A DNA stretch of 64,000 nt. Origin: Siphlonurus alternatus (Eukaryota; Arthropoda; Insecta; Ephemeroptera; Siphlonuridae). Below the pieces are notes generated by a model. The model made no database searches. It saw only the letters and a program-made list of their open reading frames with translations, and was not told where the DNA came from. This document shows positions 23,944-36,759 of this stretch, one piece after another. Both the position numbers and the translations under genes were made by a program. Position 1 is the first letter of the stretch, and each line of letters begins with the position of its first letter. Where the stretch lies: assembly GCA_949825025.1 (NCBI GenBank), contig OX463778.1, positions 44,060,646-44,124,645 on the forward strand, written 5' to 3'.

Positions 23944-26900
23944 CTACTGCGAGTCCCGCGGTTGCAGCTTGTCGTAGGAAGGACCCTCGCTATCCGGAGG
24001 GGACGTGGACTTGGGCTTGCGCACCGGCTTGGTGGTGGCGTTGCAGTTGAGCGCGAACCGCATCTCCTCATGCAGCGTCGCGCAGAAGCTTGCCTGTAAC
24101 AAGCCCCATGTCTCATATATTATGCTGAAATACATCTTTAAAACTGATATAAAGTGAAATTCAACCTTGTTAATCAAAAAACAGCTTGTAGGGTGAAAGA
24201 ACTCTGATCTAAAATAATTAATCTAAATAGTATCATGCTGATCAACATTAATTTTGATGTACAAAGAAAAGCTGAAATAGTAGTATCTTTTCGACGACGA
24301 CGAAACGAACGCATAAATCTTTTACAATGTCTATTAAAATTCCTTACAAAATGAAGTATGTTTCACACATGATAGGAGTCACGTGACCTAAAAGTAGAAA
24401 CTAAAGCCATCTCACCCTCTCGTCAACAGCAACCTTCCGCGTGTTCCAGAGGAACTCGAGGATGGCCACGACGCAGGCGCCGCCCATGCCGCCGATTAGG
24501 ACGACGAACACACCGCCCACGTTCGCCAACCCCAGCTCAGGCCCGGCCGCTACCGTCGTCTTGTCAACCTGCACACAAGGTGCATGAGAAGAGGCGTACC
24601 AGGGAGGTGGGATGCCTTACCTTGCACCTGCCACCCCCGTGCATCTCTCGCCACCACTTGTTCTTGAGCGCGTACAGCTTGCCCTCCTCTTGTAGTTTCA
24701 GTACTGCACCACTAACCGCAGTGCGGTACGGAGAGTCTGCGGGAAGTCATTCACAATTGTCAGGAACATTAATTAAATTTAATGACTCAAATTTGGGTGC
24801 AATTTTTGTTATATATTTAAGCCTAAAAAAACAAACACATTCCTTAAAAGAAAAAAAAATTGTTTTATGAAAGAGCATGTATACATATTTACCATTGATC
24901 TATATGACTCCTTTATAACTCTGTATATTAACAAGACATAATCCTTCTTTTATATATACTGTATCAACTGTACCAAGTGATATAAAGTGAAAAGTGATAT
25001 ATAATAGTGTGATATTAATGGTGTCAAACCAAACGATTTTCACATGTTCCACGATTAAGCTTTTAAATCTTAGGTGTAACGTATAAATTTGACGACGATT
25101 CGGAAACTACCGGTGTACTCACTGAGCGGCATTGCGACGCCGTATCCCTTGGAATCGAGCAGTCCTCCCACCTGGGTTAGCTCGCAGATGCGCTCTACCT
25201 GGTACTCGATGGACGTGGACTCCATGAAGAAAGCATAGCCACGCTTGCTCTTGGACACGCGCTCCACGCCCTCCGCGTTCGATGTCACGAACACGCTCGG
25301 CCGTGTCGACTCCATGAACGACCACATACGTTGGTAAGTCGAGAAGTTCGAGTTCTAGATTTTAAACAAAATTTGTTAGGATATATTGATTGTCATTATT
25401 AAAACTAATTATTTGTTCATCATTATTACTATTATACTGTGTCCAGTGGCGTGCGGTGGGTTTAGCAGGCAGTAATGCGGCGGCAAAATTATGGGACTGG
25501 ACACAGCAAAAGGGGGGTCCGGGGGGCGGAGCCCCCCGGATAGCCCGCCGCAGGCGAAAATTTTTTTAAAAAGGGGGCGTGGCAGGCGACTTTTTAGGCA
25601 TAAAAATAACACAAAAATATATTATATTTCGACGTTTTATACACAATTCTAAAATCAATCACAAATAATATAATTATTTTCACTAAAAAAAATACGTATA
25701 ATTTTTGTATTGTGATTCCGACTATGTACAGCAACAGCTGCAATACGTGAAAAAAAAATACGCATTTTATTCTCTGCAGCCAATTAAATTCTAATTGTGA
25801 TCCGCGACGCGGATTGATCAGGATAGCAGCTAGTCGATAAATCAATATTTTTTTTCTAAGATACGTAATTTCTTTCAAATAATTTGTTGTTTTGAAAGGT
25901 AAAGTCAATTTAAGAACATGAGTTTAATCGTTTAAAATAATTATAGTGTGGATTTCATAATTGTGAAACTATATATTTGTTTTGCTTTAAAAATAAGAGA
26001 TAAAATTTTCGAATCTTATATTTTTTTCCCCGGCAGCATATAATTTACGATAATCCACGAGGCAAAAACATCGGCTCCTCGATCGTCGTCGCTCCCCTCC
26101 CTCAACTCCCTCCCAGGACTGAAGCTCGCCCCACCTCCTAAATCGGTAGAAAGCTCAGCTTTTTCTTTGATGATAAAACTATACGAAAAAACGGGCGTGG
26201 GAGGGGAAATGTAGATTCATGCATGGGGAAAACAAAGCTGAGTGAGTCTACCGCTTTCATGCAAGAGGGCGTCTTTGCATTGCACCGCGAATCGCCGCGA
26301 ATTCATTTACGTTTTTGCGGTAAACGCTTCAATAAATTCAAACGAAGATTTTCACATAGACAAAGATAAATTATTATTTTTTATTGAAATTTGACGTGAT
26401 GAAATTGAAAATGAAAATATTTATATTCTTTAAAGAAAGCTCAAATTTTCCCTAGATGCGCCGCATCCAACGCATTAATGGACCGCACGCCACTGACTGT
26501 GTCGATGATATTGTTAGTATTATAATAAATGACGATTAAATGACAATGTTATTTCTAAAATGATTTAATAAAATAATAAGGTAATACTAACACCTACATC
26601 TTGATTAATAAAACTGTAACTCTAGGTTGTCTAAACAATTTTATTTTATATCAAAACTATAGGACCTGAAATTATTATATTTTAACGTCTATGATTTTTA
26701 GTATTTTTTTATTTTTTTTATTTTTTTTTTATTTTTTTTTTTTTTTCACGTTTCTGCTGTTCGCACCTGAAAGAAGGCTGCAGTTGATCCGCCTGAGACA
26801 GCACCATACTTGATCTTGGTCTGCTTAGCGAGGTCTTCGGCGGACTCGATGGTGGCGTCCATACGCTCGACCGTGAGGAAGGCTGCCAGGTTGGCCGTGT

Positions 26901-29900
26901 ACGAGGATATCATGATGAGCGTAAAGAACCACCACATGCCTGCCACCATGCGCGTCGATACCGCCCTGGGGTCACACACGGGGGTCATACGGGCTCGGAG
27001 CGATCGCTCACCGACCATCGTGGACAAGCAAGTGTTTTAGCAAATTGTGAGTTTTTGTATGGTCATTTTTTTAAATAATATTGATTTAAAATTACGTCAA
27101 AGAGCTAGTAGATGAGAAATACAATTTACTAATTTAAGTCGTATACCATTTTTTTTAAAGTAAAATTATAAAATAAAATTTTAAAATAATTGAAACAAAA
27201 TTGTAATAAATAATACTTAAAATGGGTCTTATAAAATTTTTATATAAATTTAAAAGTATGTAGTGTGAAATCGTGGTATATATAAACGTGACCAGAATGT
27301 TTAAAAATTATTATAACTGAATAGAAAAAAATACATTATCTTATAAAGAAGATTAATTGGAATTAAGAAAATTTTAATCATAGTTTTGAAATTATTGTCC
27401 ACGATGGTATATATATATACACAGTGTAGAGTTTATTACAAAAATGTAAAAACTAACATTTTTATTTATTGAACTATAAGAATTGTACATTCTAAAAACT
27501 TTAACTTATTGCAAAACATTTAGAAAAAAAGCAATTAAATTTATAAAAAATTATTTCAAACTCAAACTAAAGAAATTTTAATGTGTATAGCATTTTATGT
27601 ACAAGTGTATAAATGATAATGAATATTGATAATGAGTTTAGTTTTTAAATTTACAATACAGGCTAGATCTAATATATATATATATAGAATGATGATAACA
27701 TTATAGAGGTAATAGATACAACTGTGTAGAAGTTAGTAAGGTTCAACGGAGTTAGTATACGTGATACGGAGGCGTTAGTAGAGAGACTGCCTTATTGTCA
27801 AGAAATATGGTGTCAAAATTAAATGTATGTACCACAACAGGCAAAATTTTAATCAATTTATGCACAGATGTGTAAAATTTTGACTGCTATAATACGACCA
27901 TTTTTGAGGGTACCAAACTCTCTGACAGCAAACTTCTTGTACAATAAGTCTGGAAAAAAAGCTAGAGACCCATCTAAGCGTGTGCGTATATCAATAATTT
28001 TGTTCTACTGTACCGTCTAGTTCTAATTTTTTAAAATAAAAATCTTAATTACATATATATATAAGGCAATTCGCAAGCTCTACATGTTAGAATATGAAAG
28101 CCAAAAAAATATTTAAAACGCGAGAATTTTGAAAGAACAAAGATTTATTGTTTGTATAAAAATTACATAACAGGACTCTCACAAGTACTACATATATAGC
28201 ACGTTGTTTTGTGCAGAGCTAAATAGATTCAGTAAGAATTGCTGAACCCATAAATCAATAATGCATAATCGTGGAAATTTAAACAATTATTATCTTTCAA
28301 AACTGCTGATATTTCCTCCATTATGATGCATAACACAAAATTAATTTTCATAGTTAAAAAAACAATATTATAAAAAAAATATTAATAATATAATAAACCT
28401 CAAAGGTCAGGTTCAATAATTATGCAATTATAATCGTAAGTGCTGGCTTGATTTATCCTTCATTATTCGAGCAAGTAAAAAATAATACTATCTATATACA
28501 TCATTCTTACTGAATCCAAGTATCAACTGCATGACAACAAATTGTTTAAATAATAATATATATGTATAATTAGCTACTGAGAATCCATAATTTAGTCTCG
28601 CAAACCAACAAAAAAAAAGAGAGAAAAAAATATTACAATTGACGCAAAACTACTAAAACAAAGTTTTATGCCGAACAAAGAGTAATATATAATTTTGACG
28701 CCCATTGCTTCTTACTTGGGGGCAATATCAGAGCCCTGCTGCATGATAGATCCGCAGTTGTGCCAAATCAGATTGCACAGGGTCAGGTTATTCTCCAGCT
28801 CCTCAGGATCGCTCTTGCAGGGGTGCGCGCTGATCCACTCGTACGGGGTTATTCTGCAACGTACGTGGTAGCAGCAGGGACCGAGGGTAGAGGGGGAATA
28901 CCCGCCAGCCCGGGGGTCAATTGGGGGAGGTCACAGGCCAAGACTCAGGGGGACAGGGGGCAAAAGCCTCGGTCATTCATTCATTTCCTAATCAGACAGG
29001 TGATTGGGTATGGTTTTGTTTTGAGGTATAATCGGTCTGTATTATAGATAAAAAAAAAGTATATAGAGGTAAGGTTATATAGGTTGGAATACTTATATAG
29101 AAAGGAATATTGAGGATGAACACCTATCTTACTTGGGCAAAAAGTCACAGCCTTGCTGCATAAGCGAACCGATGGCGAACCACATAGAATTCAATAAGTT
29201 GAATTGAGACTCCAATTCTTCTGGTTCTTGGTTGCAGGGGTGTGGATTCTGCCATTCGCTTGGGGAGAGCCTGTGGTACATCACACATCATGGCGCCCTT
29301 CATTATCCTCTCCCAGCCACGCAGCCAACATATGACTCCTTGGCACACATCTCACACTTAAATTACACAGATTTCGTATCACGCAACGTCAAGCTAAGCA
29401 CTAGCATCCCGTTTGGATCACGGACTCAATTTACTTTTAAGACAACAGCTTGTTGTTATCTAATATATTTCTTTTTCGTGCTTTTCTCGATTCTGCATGA
29501 TTCAAATATTGATAAAATACCACCTTGCATACCAATACATAAACTAAACATTTATTAGAAGGAAAAAAATTCTTTACTTCCATACACTCTTATTGGAAAA
29601 TTAATTCATATCTTTTTTTTTCCTCTTTCTCTTTCTCTCTTACCACATGGAATGTTTGCAAGTACGAAACTATTATATAGAAAGACAGCAGTAACAATAA
29701 TAAAATTTATTAATAACTGAAAATTATCGTACCAAAACTTATAATAGAGATCTATGTAAAATTATACTTACATAACATGCAGTTCATTTATAACTTAATT
29801 ATAAATATCTATATATATGTCATAAAAAAAATTTGAAAATATATTCAGAATTTATAACGATAATACTTGCTAGACGTTCATACCCCGACAGTCAACAGAA

Positions 29901-30367
29901 AAAGACCACCACCAGTGAACTAAAGCGACGTACCTGGCCAGGATGAAGAGCACCACGGAGACTCCCAGGTAAGCGGTGGCCATGTAGATCCAAACGTCCA
30001 CGGAGAGTGGCGAGAGGAACGAGAACAGGTTGGGTGGCTGCTTCACCGGCTTGCTGTACAGGATGCTAATGCCTGCATGGACACAGCAAACATTTGTGCT
30101 CAAGTTCACACGGAACTGCAGAAGTATTAAGTTTAGATTGTATGCATTTTTTAAAATACGTGTGTATATACCTAAAAAACAGGAAAAAATTTTTTTGGTA
30201 AAAAATGTTTCAGCTTATGTACAACCTTAAGGGGCAATTAAATAAGTCGTACTTATTCAAATTGACAAAGTAATGCTCAACAAGTTGCATACTTACAGGA
30301 AACCCAGAAACTTTCAATAATATATATTTATTTATTTATACTCTTGAAATGTTGTTTTTCCTTGAGG

Positions 30368-30439
<72 letters not shown>

Positions 30440-32928
30440 TGTATAAAAAAAATTTGTATTGCATATTATATACACACTTACCGAGGTTCATGAAAGGCAT
30501 TGTGAAATCCACGGCTCTCTCTCGGTCATACGTGATAGTCAGGTCACAAATGGCGAGATCAGCTTTCTGTAAGACTCCTCGTTATTAAATATGTTCCTAA
30601 AGCTAGCTGTGTGATCCATGCATCTCTTACCCTGTCCAGCAGCTGTTTGACCAAGCCGTCCCACTTCTTGGTTTTCGCATTGTAACTTCCGTAGCGACCA
30701 TCAGGTACCAACTCAAATTCATATTTAAAACCAAGAATTTGTGCTATCTCATCAATTAAATCAATAGAATATCCTTCAAACCTATCATTTCCTGTCATTT
30801 TATCAGCGTTTGGAACGAACATCAGAAAGGGCGCCCCCTGAGAAATAAAATTGACAAAATTATTAAAACTTCCTAAACGTATCGTCGTGGACTCACGATT
30901 CTGGAGGATACGATGAAGGTTTTGTTCTGCAGCTGCTCCACAATTTGCGTGTAGATCTCGCCAAACGAGAGCGTGTGGTTGACGCCAGTGCGCGGGTCCC
31001 ACGTAGCTGTGCGCTGCAGAACGCCGCGGGAAATCTCCACCACGTCTAGCGAGAAGTCAGAGCGAAGGCCCGCGCTGTCAAATCGTACCGCACCCGTCAG
31101 ACCTCGCGTCTCCATCTGTGTAAAACATCCTTTACTTTCACGAGGGGATTAATTATCATTTGATGGAACATGCACGTCAAATATTAAACATTTTTATTTT
31201 ATTATTGGTAATATAAATAGAGAAATTGATTAATGTGTTATTCTCATTCAGTATCTTAATTGTTGGTATGCCACTAACCACACGCATATAGTTGACCAAG
31301 TTGTAGCCGTGCGCCCAGGTGTCACGTGACTCACAGGTGAGCGGTCGAATGTTGATGCGTTGTGACGAGGCGAGATCATGCAATGCTCGAGCAAACAAGT
31401 GCACAGCGTCGTGCATCAGTGCAACCTCCGTCTGAAAAAAAAAAACAATTTTACTAGACAAAGGTCATAAATCCATTATTAAAAAAGATAAACACAAACA
31501 AGTACAATCGGAATCATTCTATTAACCGATAATCCCATAAAAGCGTATATATACCTTGACTTGGTTAGCGGTTAGCTGCAGGACGCGGCCATATCGCATC
31601 TCGCCGTACGTCCAGTCATGCACGGCGTTGTTCACCTCCTGGCTGCCGGGGTCCACCATCCGCAGCGCCGTGATGTTGGTACGTCCGTACTTGAAATCGT
31701 CAAGGTTCACCGTGTGCAAGTCCTAACATACAAATATATCATATATATTACTCACATTGACTGCACTGTGTAAAGACCAAATTTACCAAGCAAAATTTTA
31801 TATAAGAAATAAGCAAAAATTATTTTTTAAATTTTAATTATATAATTTTTAAATATTGAATTAATTTTTGAACCTATTTAAAATAATTTATTTATATATT
31901 TTGAAGAAAAAATCTTCTTAAAATACAATTTATGACTTTGAATTACAGTCTATTTGATAGCTATGATGTCACATTTTATACTACACTTGCCAATGACGTG
32001 ATGAGATAGCTCTGATAGTCCTCCATCATTTTGACTTCTTTGGCCTGACGAAGAACTTCAAGGATCTTGTCGGTGTCGCAGTCCAAGATGATGTGAGACT
32101 CGGAGGAGGCTTGGATTTGTTTCAGCAGTGGCCTGCAAACGAGAAAATTATTATGTTTCTGAATTTTGAACAATTTTAATATCAGACACTACTATATTGC
32201 GACAAGTGCGACAACAAAGGTAATAAGAACTTTTTATATATTTTTAGGTTGAAATTGATAGTTCAGGAAGTTAAAATATGCCTTGAGTTTCTTGCGGATC
32301 GCTTAATTAAGGCGATGGAGAGTATATTTTCTAGCTTAATTGCATTCAATGATCTTGGCTGGTAAGACTCACCGATAGTCGTTTCCTTCGTCTAGCTGGC
32401 GAAGGGTGACTGGCGGGTCTGAGGGTCCGTGGCCCTTGATGACCTCTTGCAGACGGATCAGCGCGTCGTCATGCTGGTAAACCACCGTGAACGTCTTCCA
32501 GCCCATCTCGCGCACCAGAGCCTTCAGCGCCTGCAGGACCAAAAAACTCATTATTATAAAAATAACCATATGTAAAAAATTAACAATAAAACATAGTAAG
32601 AAAGCTCAACTTCCCATTAATGCACAAAAATATCATAAGTCCTGTCATATTTTTTTTTATATTTTATTTTTATTTTTTTTTATATTTTTGTGCTATTAAG
32701 TAAAAAAATTAATTACAAATTTAAAAAAATTGTGTGAGAAATTTATTTGTTTGTTTGTTAAATTAAATTTTAATACATTAAAATAACAGAGAACGAGACA
32801 TTGATATATTTTTTTTTATGCAACAATATATCAATTATATATTCTAAACAAAATAAAGATGAGTGCATGTTCGCAAGTTCGCTGTTATTTGTTACGAGTC
32901 TATAACTCATACTGCTTCATGCAGCCAG

Positions 32929-32991
<63 letters not shown>

Positions 32992-34191
32992 TATACATAA
33001 TTTCACTATATAAATATTTTAATCGAATGTTTTTTTTTTTTGCATGCATGCCACGCAGCCATTGCATGTCCATAACGAATTGCATACTATTATCTACTGA
33101 GGAGCAGTGACTTACGAGAGCAAGCACGTGTGGGTGCGGGTGCATGTTGATGTGACAGCTGCCCGCTGGTGGAGAGCGTGGCTCCCAGCGCGTCTCCAGG
33201 TGTGGAATCTCCTTGTTGTCGCAAATCGACTGCACCATACCGGCCGTGGAGCGCGACTGAGGACCGAATATTGCTGCCACGCCCTCGCGAGTCATGTTGC
33301 ACACTAAAAGGGGCAAATATAATTATACGTCATCCTTGCTCCTCTAATACTATTTTTTAAAGGATAGTGCATGATCCTTTTAGTCTTTTTATTAGGATGG
33401 TGCCCACCTCGCTTGGCAGTGTGAAAGCTGTCGAGCGTGGCGACGCGCTCAATGATGGGCACTAGTGTAGTTTTAGGCAGCAGCACGCGGTCCATGTTGA
33501 TACGGTCCACTGCGTAGCGAAACGCAACCTCTTGTAGTTCATCCTCAGGATTGAACAGTCCTCCTGCACATTGAGAAACATTATTTTGTTATATTTAAGA
33601 GTCACTACTGTAAAACACCCATCCTTAAATGTTGAATATTCTTATTAGAGTTACATTGGAAATATTTGCTTAATATTTGCACGCATGAAGAACAAAGATT
33701 GTGAAAAATAAAAAATTGGTAATAAAATTTCACGGTCGTTCTCCATTGGAAATTTAATTTAATACTGAAGGGATAAATTTGATTTAACAGATCAATTATA
33801 AACTATATACATGGAGAAATATATTAAAACTATATTTCATAATATATACCGCTGGTTGATTTAATCTCACCAACAGTACCAGCTCCAAGAGATAAATTAA
33901 GTCAAATTAAGAAATATAAAGTTCGTTAAAAAAATATCAAACGTTTAAAATATCACCGTCTTTTAAAATTCAACACAGCTCCATATTGCGTAAACTAGGA
34001 AATAACGTAACGTGTAGTGTAACGTTCTGAGTTACGAGTGTCACGATCAAGCTGCATGGAGATATAACCCCCGAAGTGTATGCAACTTGTTCAACACACG
34101 TACCGATGCGCACGATGTCAGGTAGCGATGCGGAACACAGGCCGAACGCACACAATAGCAGCGCGACGACTCGTAGCATCCTGGCAATCAT
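23944..34191 (-). CDS. GRIK: Kainate-type ionotropic glutamate receptor subunit
   Basis: Exons in transcript order: 34191-34104, 33563-33408, 33303-33116, 32530-32373, 32132-31991, 31722-31555, 31431-31279, 31115-30897, 30837-30631, 30566-30482, 30072-29934, pore exon (29270-29133 or 28853-28716), 26965-26767, 25354-25123, 24736-24621, 24568-24416, 24093-23944. All phases join, giving 896 residues. A signal peptide (residues 1 to about 22) precedes an amino-terminal domain. The S1 lobe (about 425-540) has GRYG and [13 protein letters not shown] with the glutamate-binding Arg. M1 ends at 567, followed by the MQQG pore loop and M3 [16 protein letters not shown]. The S2 lobe has [10 protein letters not shown] (ligand Glu) and LLDSKGYG, then M4. 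It acts as a glutamate-gated cation channel at synapses. The start could be 34191 or the in-frame ATG at 34179, which follows an acceptor-like TTGCCAG. Confidence 0.95.
25444..26495. mobile_element. 1.05 kb non-autonomous hAT transposon in a receptor intron
   Basis: The perfect 14-bp termini CAGTGGCGTGCGGT and ACCGCACGCCACTG are flanked by the identical 8-bp target duplication ACTGTGTC (25436-25443 and 26496-26503). Terminus type and 8-bp duplication are diagnostic of hAT. No transposase frame lies inside, so it must be mobilised in trans. Confidence 0.93.
26966..28715 (-). other. Receptor intron after the pore exons
   Basis: A 1.75 kb AT-rich intron. I looked for a third copy of the pore exon and saw none. 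Only short (TA)n tracts are visible. Confidence 0.5.
28716..28853 (-). CDS. GRIK: Alternative pore exon A of the glutamate receptor
   Basis: This exon has the same length (138 nt) and phases as exon B and lies 279 bp downstream of it in the transcript. Its acceptor is CGTTGCAG and its donor GTAAGAAGC. It encodes the same segment with about half the residues identical: [12 protein letters not shown]..., then [26 protein letters not shown] replaces WFAIG just before the pore glutamines. Open frame, intact splice sites and intact MQQG argue that it is functional rather than a relic. Confidence 0.9.
28854..29132 (-). promoter_or_regulatory. C-rich intron between the two pore exons
   Basis: On the transcript strand this 279-nt intron has several C-runs (CCCCCTGAG, CTCCCCCAATTG, ACCCCCGGG, TTCCCCCTCT) before the exon A acceptor. 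They contrast with the AT-rich introns elsewhere in the gene. Poly-C or pyrimidine-tract binding proteins could use them to choose between the exons; this is inference. Confidence 0.4.
29133..29270 (-). CDS. GRIK: Alternative pore exon B of the glutamate receptor
   Basis: This 138-nt exon is preceded by GTACCACAG and followed by donor GTAAGATAGG. It enters in phase 2 (completing AG|G, Arg) and leaves in phase 2 (AA|G, Lys). It encodes 46 codons covering the M1-M2 linker and pore helix: [12 protein letters not shown]..., then [20 protein letters not shown]. This version resembles vertebrate kainate receptors around WF.(I/V)G. The Q/R site is a CAG codon. Confidence 0.92.
30371..30432 (+). repeat. 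(TA)n microsatellite
   Basis: About 31 TA units in the intron downstream of the 30482-30566 exon. Confidence 0.97.
32932..32990 (+). repeat. (TA)n microsatellite
   Basis: About 29 TA units in a receptor intron. Confidence 0.97.
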
Positions 34192-35592
34192 AAAAAGTAA
34201 TTTATTTTTTTACAAAGATTTAAGATTTCCTTATATTTTCTATGGTTTTTATGCATGTAAGGAATGTACTGTTACTATAACAAATACTATTTACAAACAG
34301 TATAATAGTGCCTGATGGCCCACCACCCCAGACTGCATCATGCAGAGAAGATGAGTATACAGTATGAACTCAAAAACAATTTGATTCAATGAAAATATAC
34401 TCTATTATGTTCGTATGTATTTAAATTTTAAATAAAAAAAACTCTTAAATTTTACGTTCTTATAATTATTTAAAATGTGTTGTATTTTATTAAATTTTTA
34501 TTATATATTATATTATATATATTGTATGTATAATATTGTATATACTTAATTAATAATAGTGTTAAAAATACCCATTATTATAAATAGACTTAAATATGCT
34601 GAATATGTTTCTATCACCTTTAGTTGGACATGCAATTAGAAACTAAATATATCTGATAATAATATATTGTAGTACCCCTATATTATACTTACTTAGCTTC
34701 TTTTTTCAATACGAATTTATCAATATTATGTGTTTTATTTTGTGTTATAATAGTTCATTTGTCAATCTTTTGGAGGAAATATTATAAAGAATCTGATTGC
34801 ATTAATACAGCAAAATCATCGGAGCAGAAGCAGGATTACGCATAAAATTAAAATACTCTTAACTTAAATTGCTTCACTAAATTCTCAGATGCATGAGGAA
34901 ATATTTTATTATAACCTCTATTATACCTTGCCTGCAGTTTATATTTGGAATGTGTATTCTTGCTAGAAACAATATGGAGAATATTTTTTAAATTTTTTAA
35001 TGTAGCACGTACAGAATTATAATTATTAGGCAAAAAAATAAATAAAGGAACTCCGCAGTTTATTTTAGATTGTATATATAATAAGCTGCCTCTTTGTGTA
35101 AAGCAAATTACAAATCACATAGATTTTAAAAAAATGTGGAAGATTGTTACTGATCGATCGATTGTTGTTTTTATAAGAGACTCTTCGTGTTTTTATAATT
35201 TATAAATATTTCCAAGATGTAAGTTCTTATATGTATATAGCTAATGTATATTTTGTTGAAATTTCCGACTTTTTCATTCAACGTGCTTGCATTTCTAACA
35301 TTTCTGTTTCTGTTTGCATTTCTGTTTATGTTATATTTATATAAATTTAAAATTGAAAAAAAAAAAAAAAAAAAAAAAAAATTATAATTTAAATTTTTTT
35401 CATTTGAACTTCTAAAATACTTGAAAACACGAGGAACACACTTTTAGTGAGCAGAAAAATACAACTTTTCGCAAAATGTATGCAAAATTTAATCATTATA
35501 TTTTACATTGAGCCTAAAAATTAATATATATTATTGAATGGTCACTTGGCCAGCAATATTTTCTGATATTCATTCCATTGAAATCTGCTAAC

Positions 35593-35880
35593 CTGGCGTC
35601 TCGTCGAGCAGCAATCGCGGCCGGGACGACGGATGTCGCTGTACTGAGGAACGCCGAGCTGGGATGCCTGGCTCGGCGCCCGATCTATTCTCGTCCTGCC
35701 ATATACGGCACCCAAACATCACGTGATAGACGTGGCTGCGCTCTCCAGTTCGCGAGCCGCGGACGACAGCTGCGTGCGGACATCCCTATACTGACATCCC
35801 TCAAGCAAGATGAATGCTCAGGTCTAAACATCAAGCTACTTACTTTTAAAATTAATGCATGTAAATGGAAATTAAAGGTG
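35593..35880 (-). promoter_or_regulatory. GRIK: Candidate 5'UTR exon and promoter of the glutamate receptor
   Basis: This is a GC- and CpG-rich island upstream of the first coding exon. On the minus strand it ends in CGCCAG followed by GTTAGCAG, a plausible donor at 35593, and an acceptor-like TTGCCAG lies just before the ATG at 34179. It also contains CACGTGA. The assignment rests only on composition and position. Confidence 0.4.
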
Positions 35881-36021
35881 TTTATTATTTAAGTGTGTAT
35901 TATATAATGTAATAGTAATTATAATAATGGACGCGATTTACGAAATCACACAATATATACAGGCTTATAGATACATTTTGTATGTCAATGGCGTTTGGCT
36001 GCTACTATAAATTAGATATTA

Positions 36022-36343
36022 GAAATGGAGTACCGACCTCAAAATTTTTTATTGCAGAAATGGATAGAGGGTGCAAAGTTATGCTACTCTGATTTTTTAG
36101 AGCCCGGCAAATATTTTTTTAAAAATTATTGAAAGTACAGGAAAAGTGCCGCCTCTTGCCGCCTCTCTTAATAAAAGATATTATAGGACCCAAAAGGGAC
36201 GTGGGTTCGAACCCGACCTCCCCAAGACTTTTTAGCATTACTTCCCGGTCCCTAAAAAATCTGAAAAAAAAAATCAGAGTAGCATAACTTTGCACCCTCT
36301 ATCCATTTCTGCAATAAAAAATTTTGAGGTCGGTACTCCATTT
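36022..36343. mobile_element. Foldback element of the CAGAAATGG family, copy 2
   Basis: The arms begin AAATGGAGTACCGACCTC and share the family core. The unpaired centre carries GTGGGTTCGAACCC (36202-36215), identical in form to a tRNA T-arm or Pol III B box, with no A box at the expected distance upstream. Confidence 0.75.
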
Positions 36344-36494
36344 ACTATATTACATATGTATGATATATGATGTATAACCCAATATTAACCCACTTCGAAT
36401 TTTTGGGTTTTGTTTTTTATGGGAGGATTACTTGAATTATTTTTAAAAATTATACATACTATAATTCTCTCTCACTGTCTCACTCTGTCTATTG

Positions 36495-36759
36495 TTGACA
36501 GTATATTGTAGCTACATGTGAGTAGAAAATCATCCTGGCCAGTTTGACGTTAATTGAAATACGACAAGAGGCTTTCTGAATAATATTTCATGATTTTTTT
36601 TATCGAAACTTATACATTTTAAGTAATTTTTAATACTTTTTTAACCAAAGTGTTTTGTGATCGAATGAAATTATTGACAGTATATCGTAGCACGTCAGTA
36701 GAAAATCATCCTGGCAGTTTGACGTTAATTGAAAAACGCCAAGAGGCTTTCTGAATAAT
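36495..36759 (+). repeat. Duplicated ~90-bp segment
   Basis: Copies at 36495-36584 and 36674-36759 share TTGACAGTATAT, GTAGAAAATCATCCTGG, AGTTTGACGTTAATTGAAA and AAGAGGCTTTCTGAATAAT in direct orientation. Similarity is high with small indels. Function unknown. Confidence 0.8.

Noticed and set aside
26966..28715. Third copy of the receptor pore exon
   Set aside because: The intron was scanned for MQQG and PEELE-like coding on the minus strand; none was seen.
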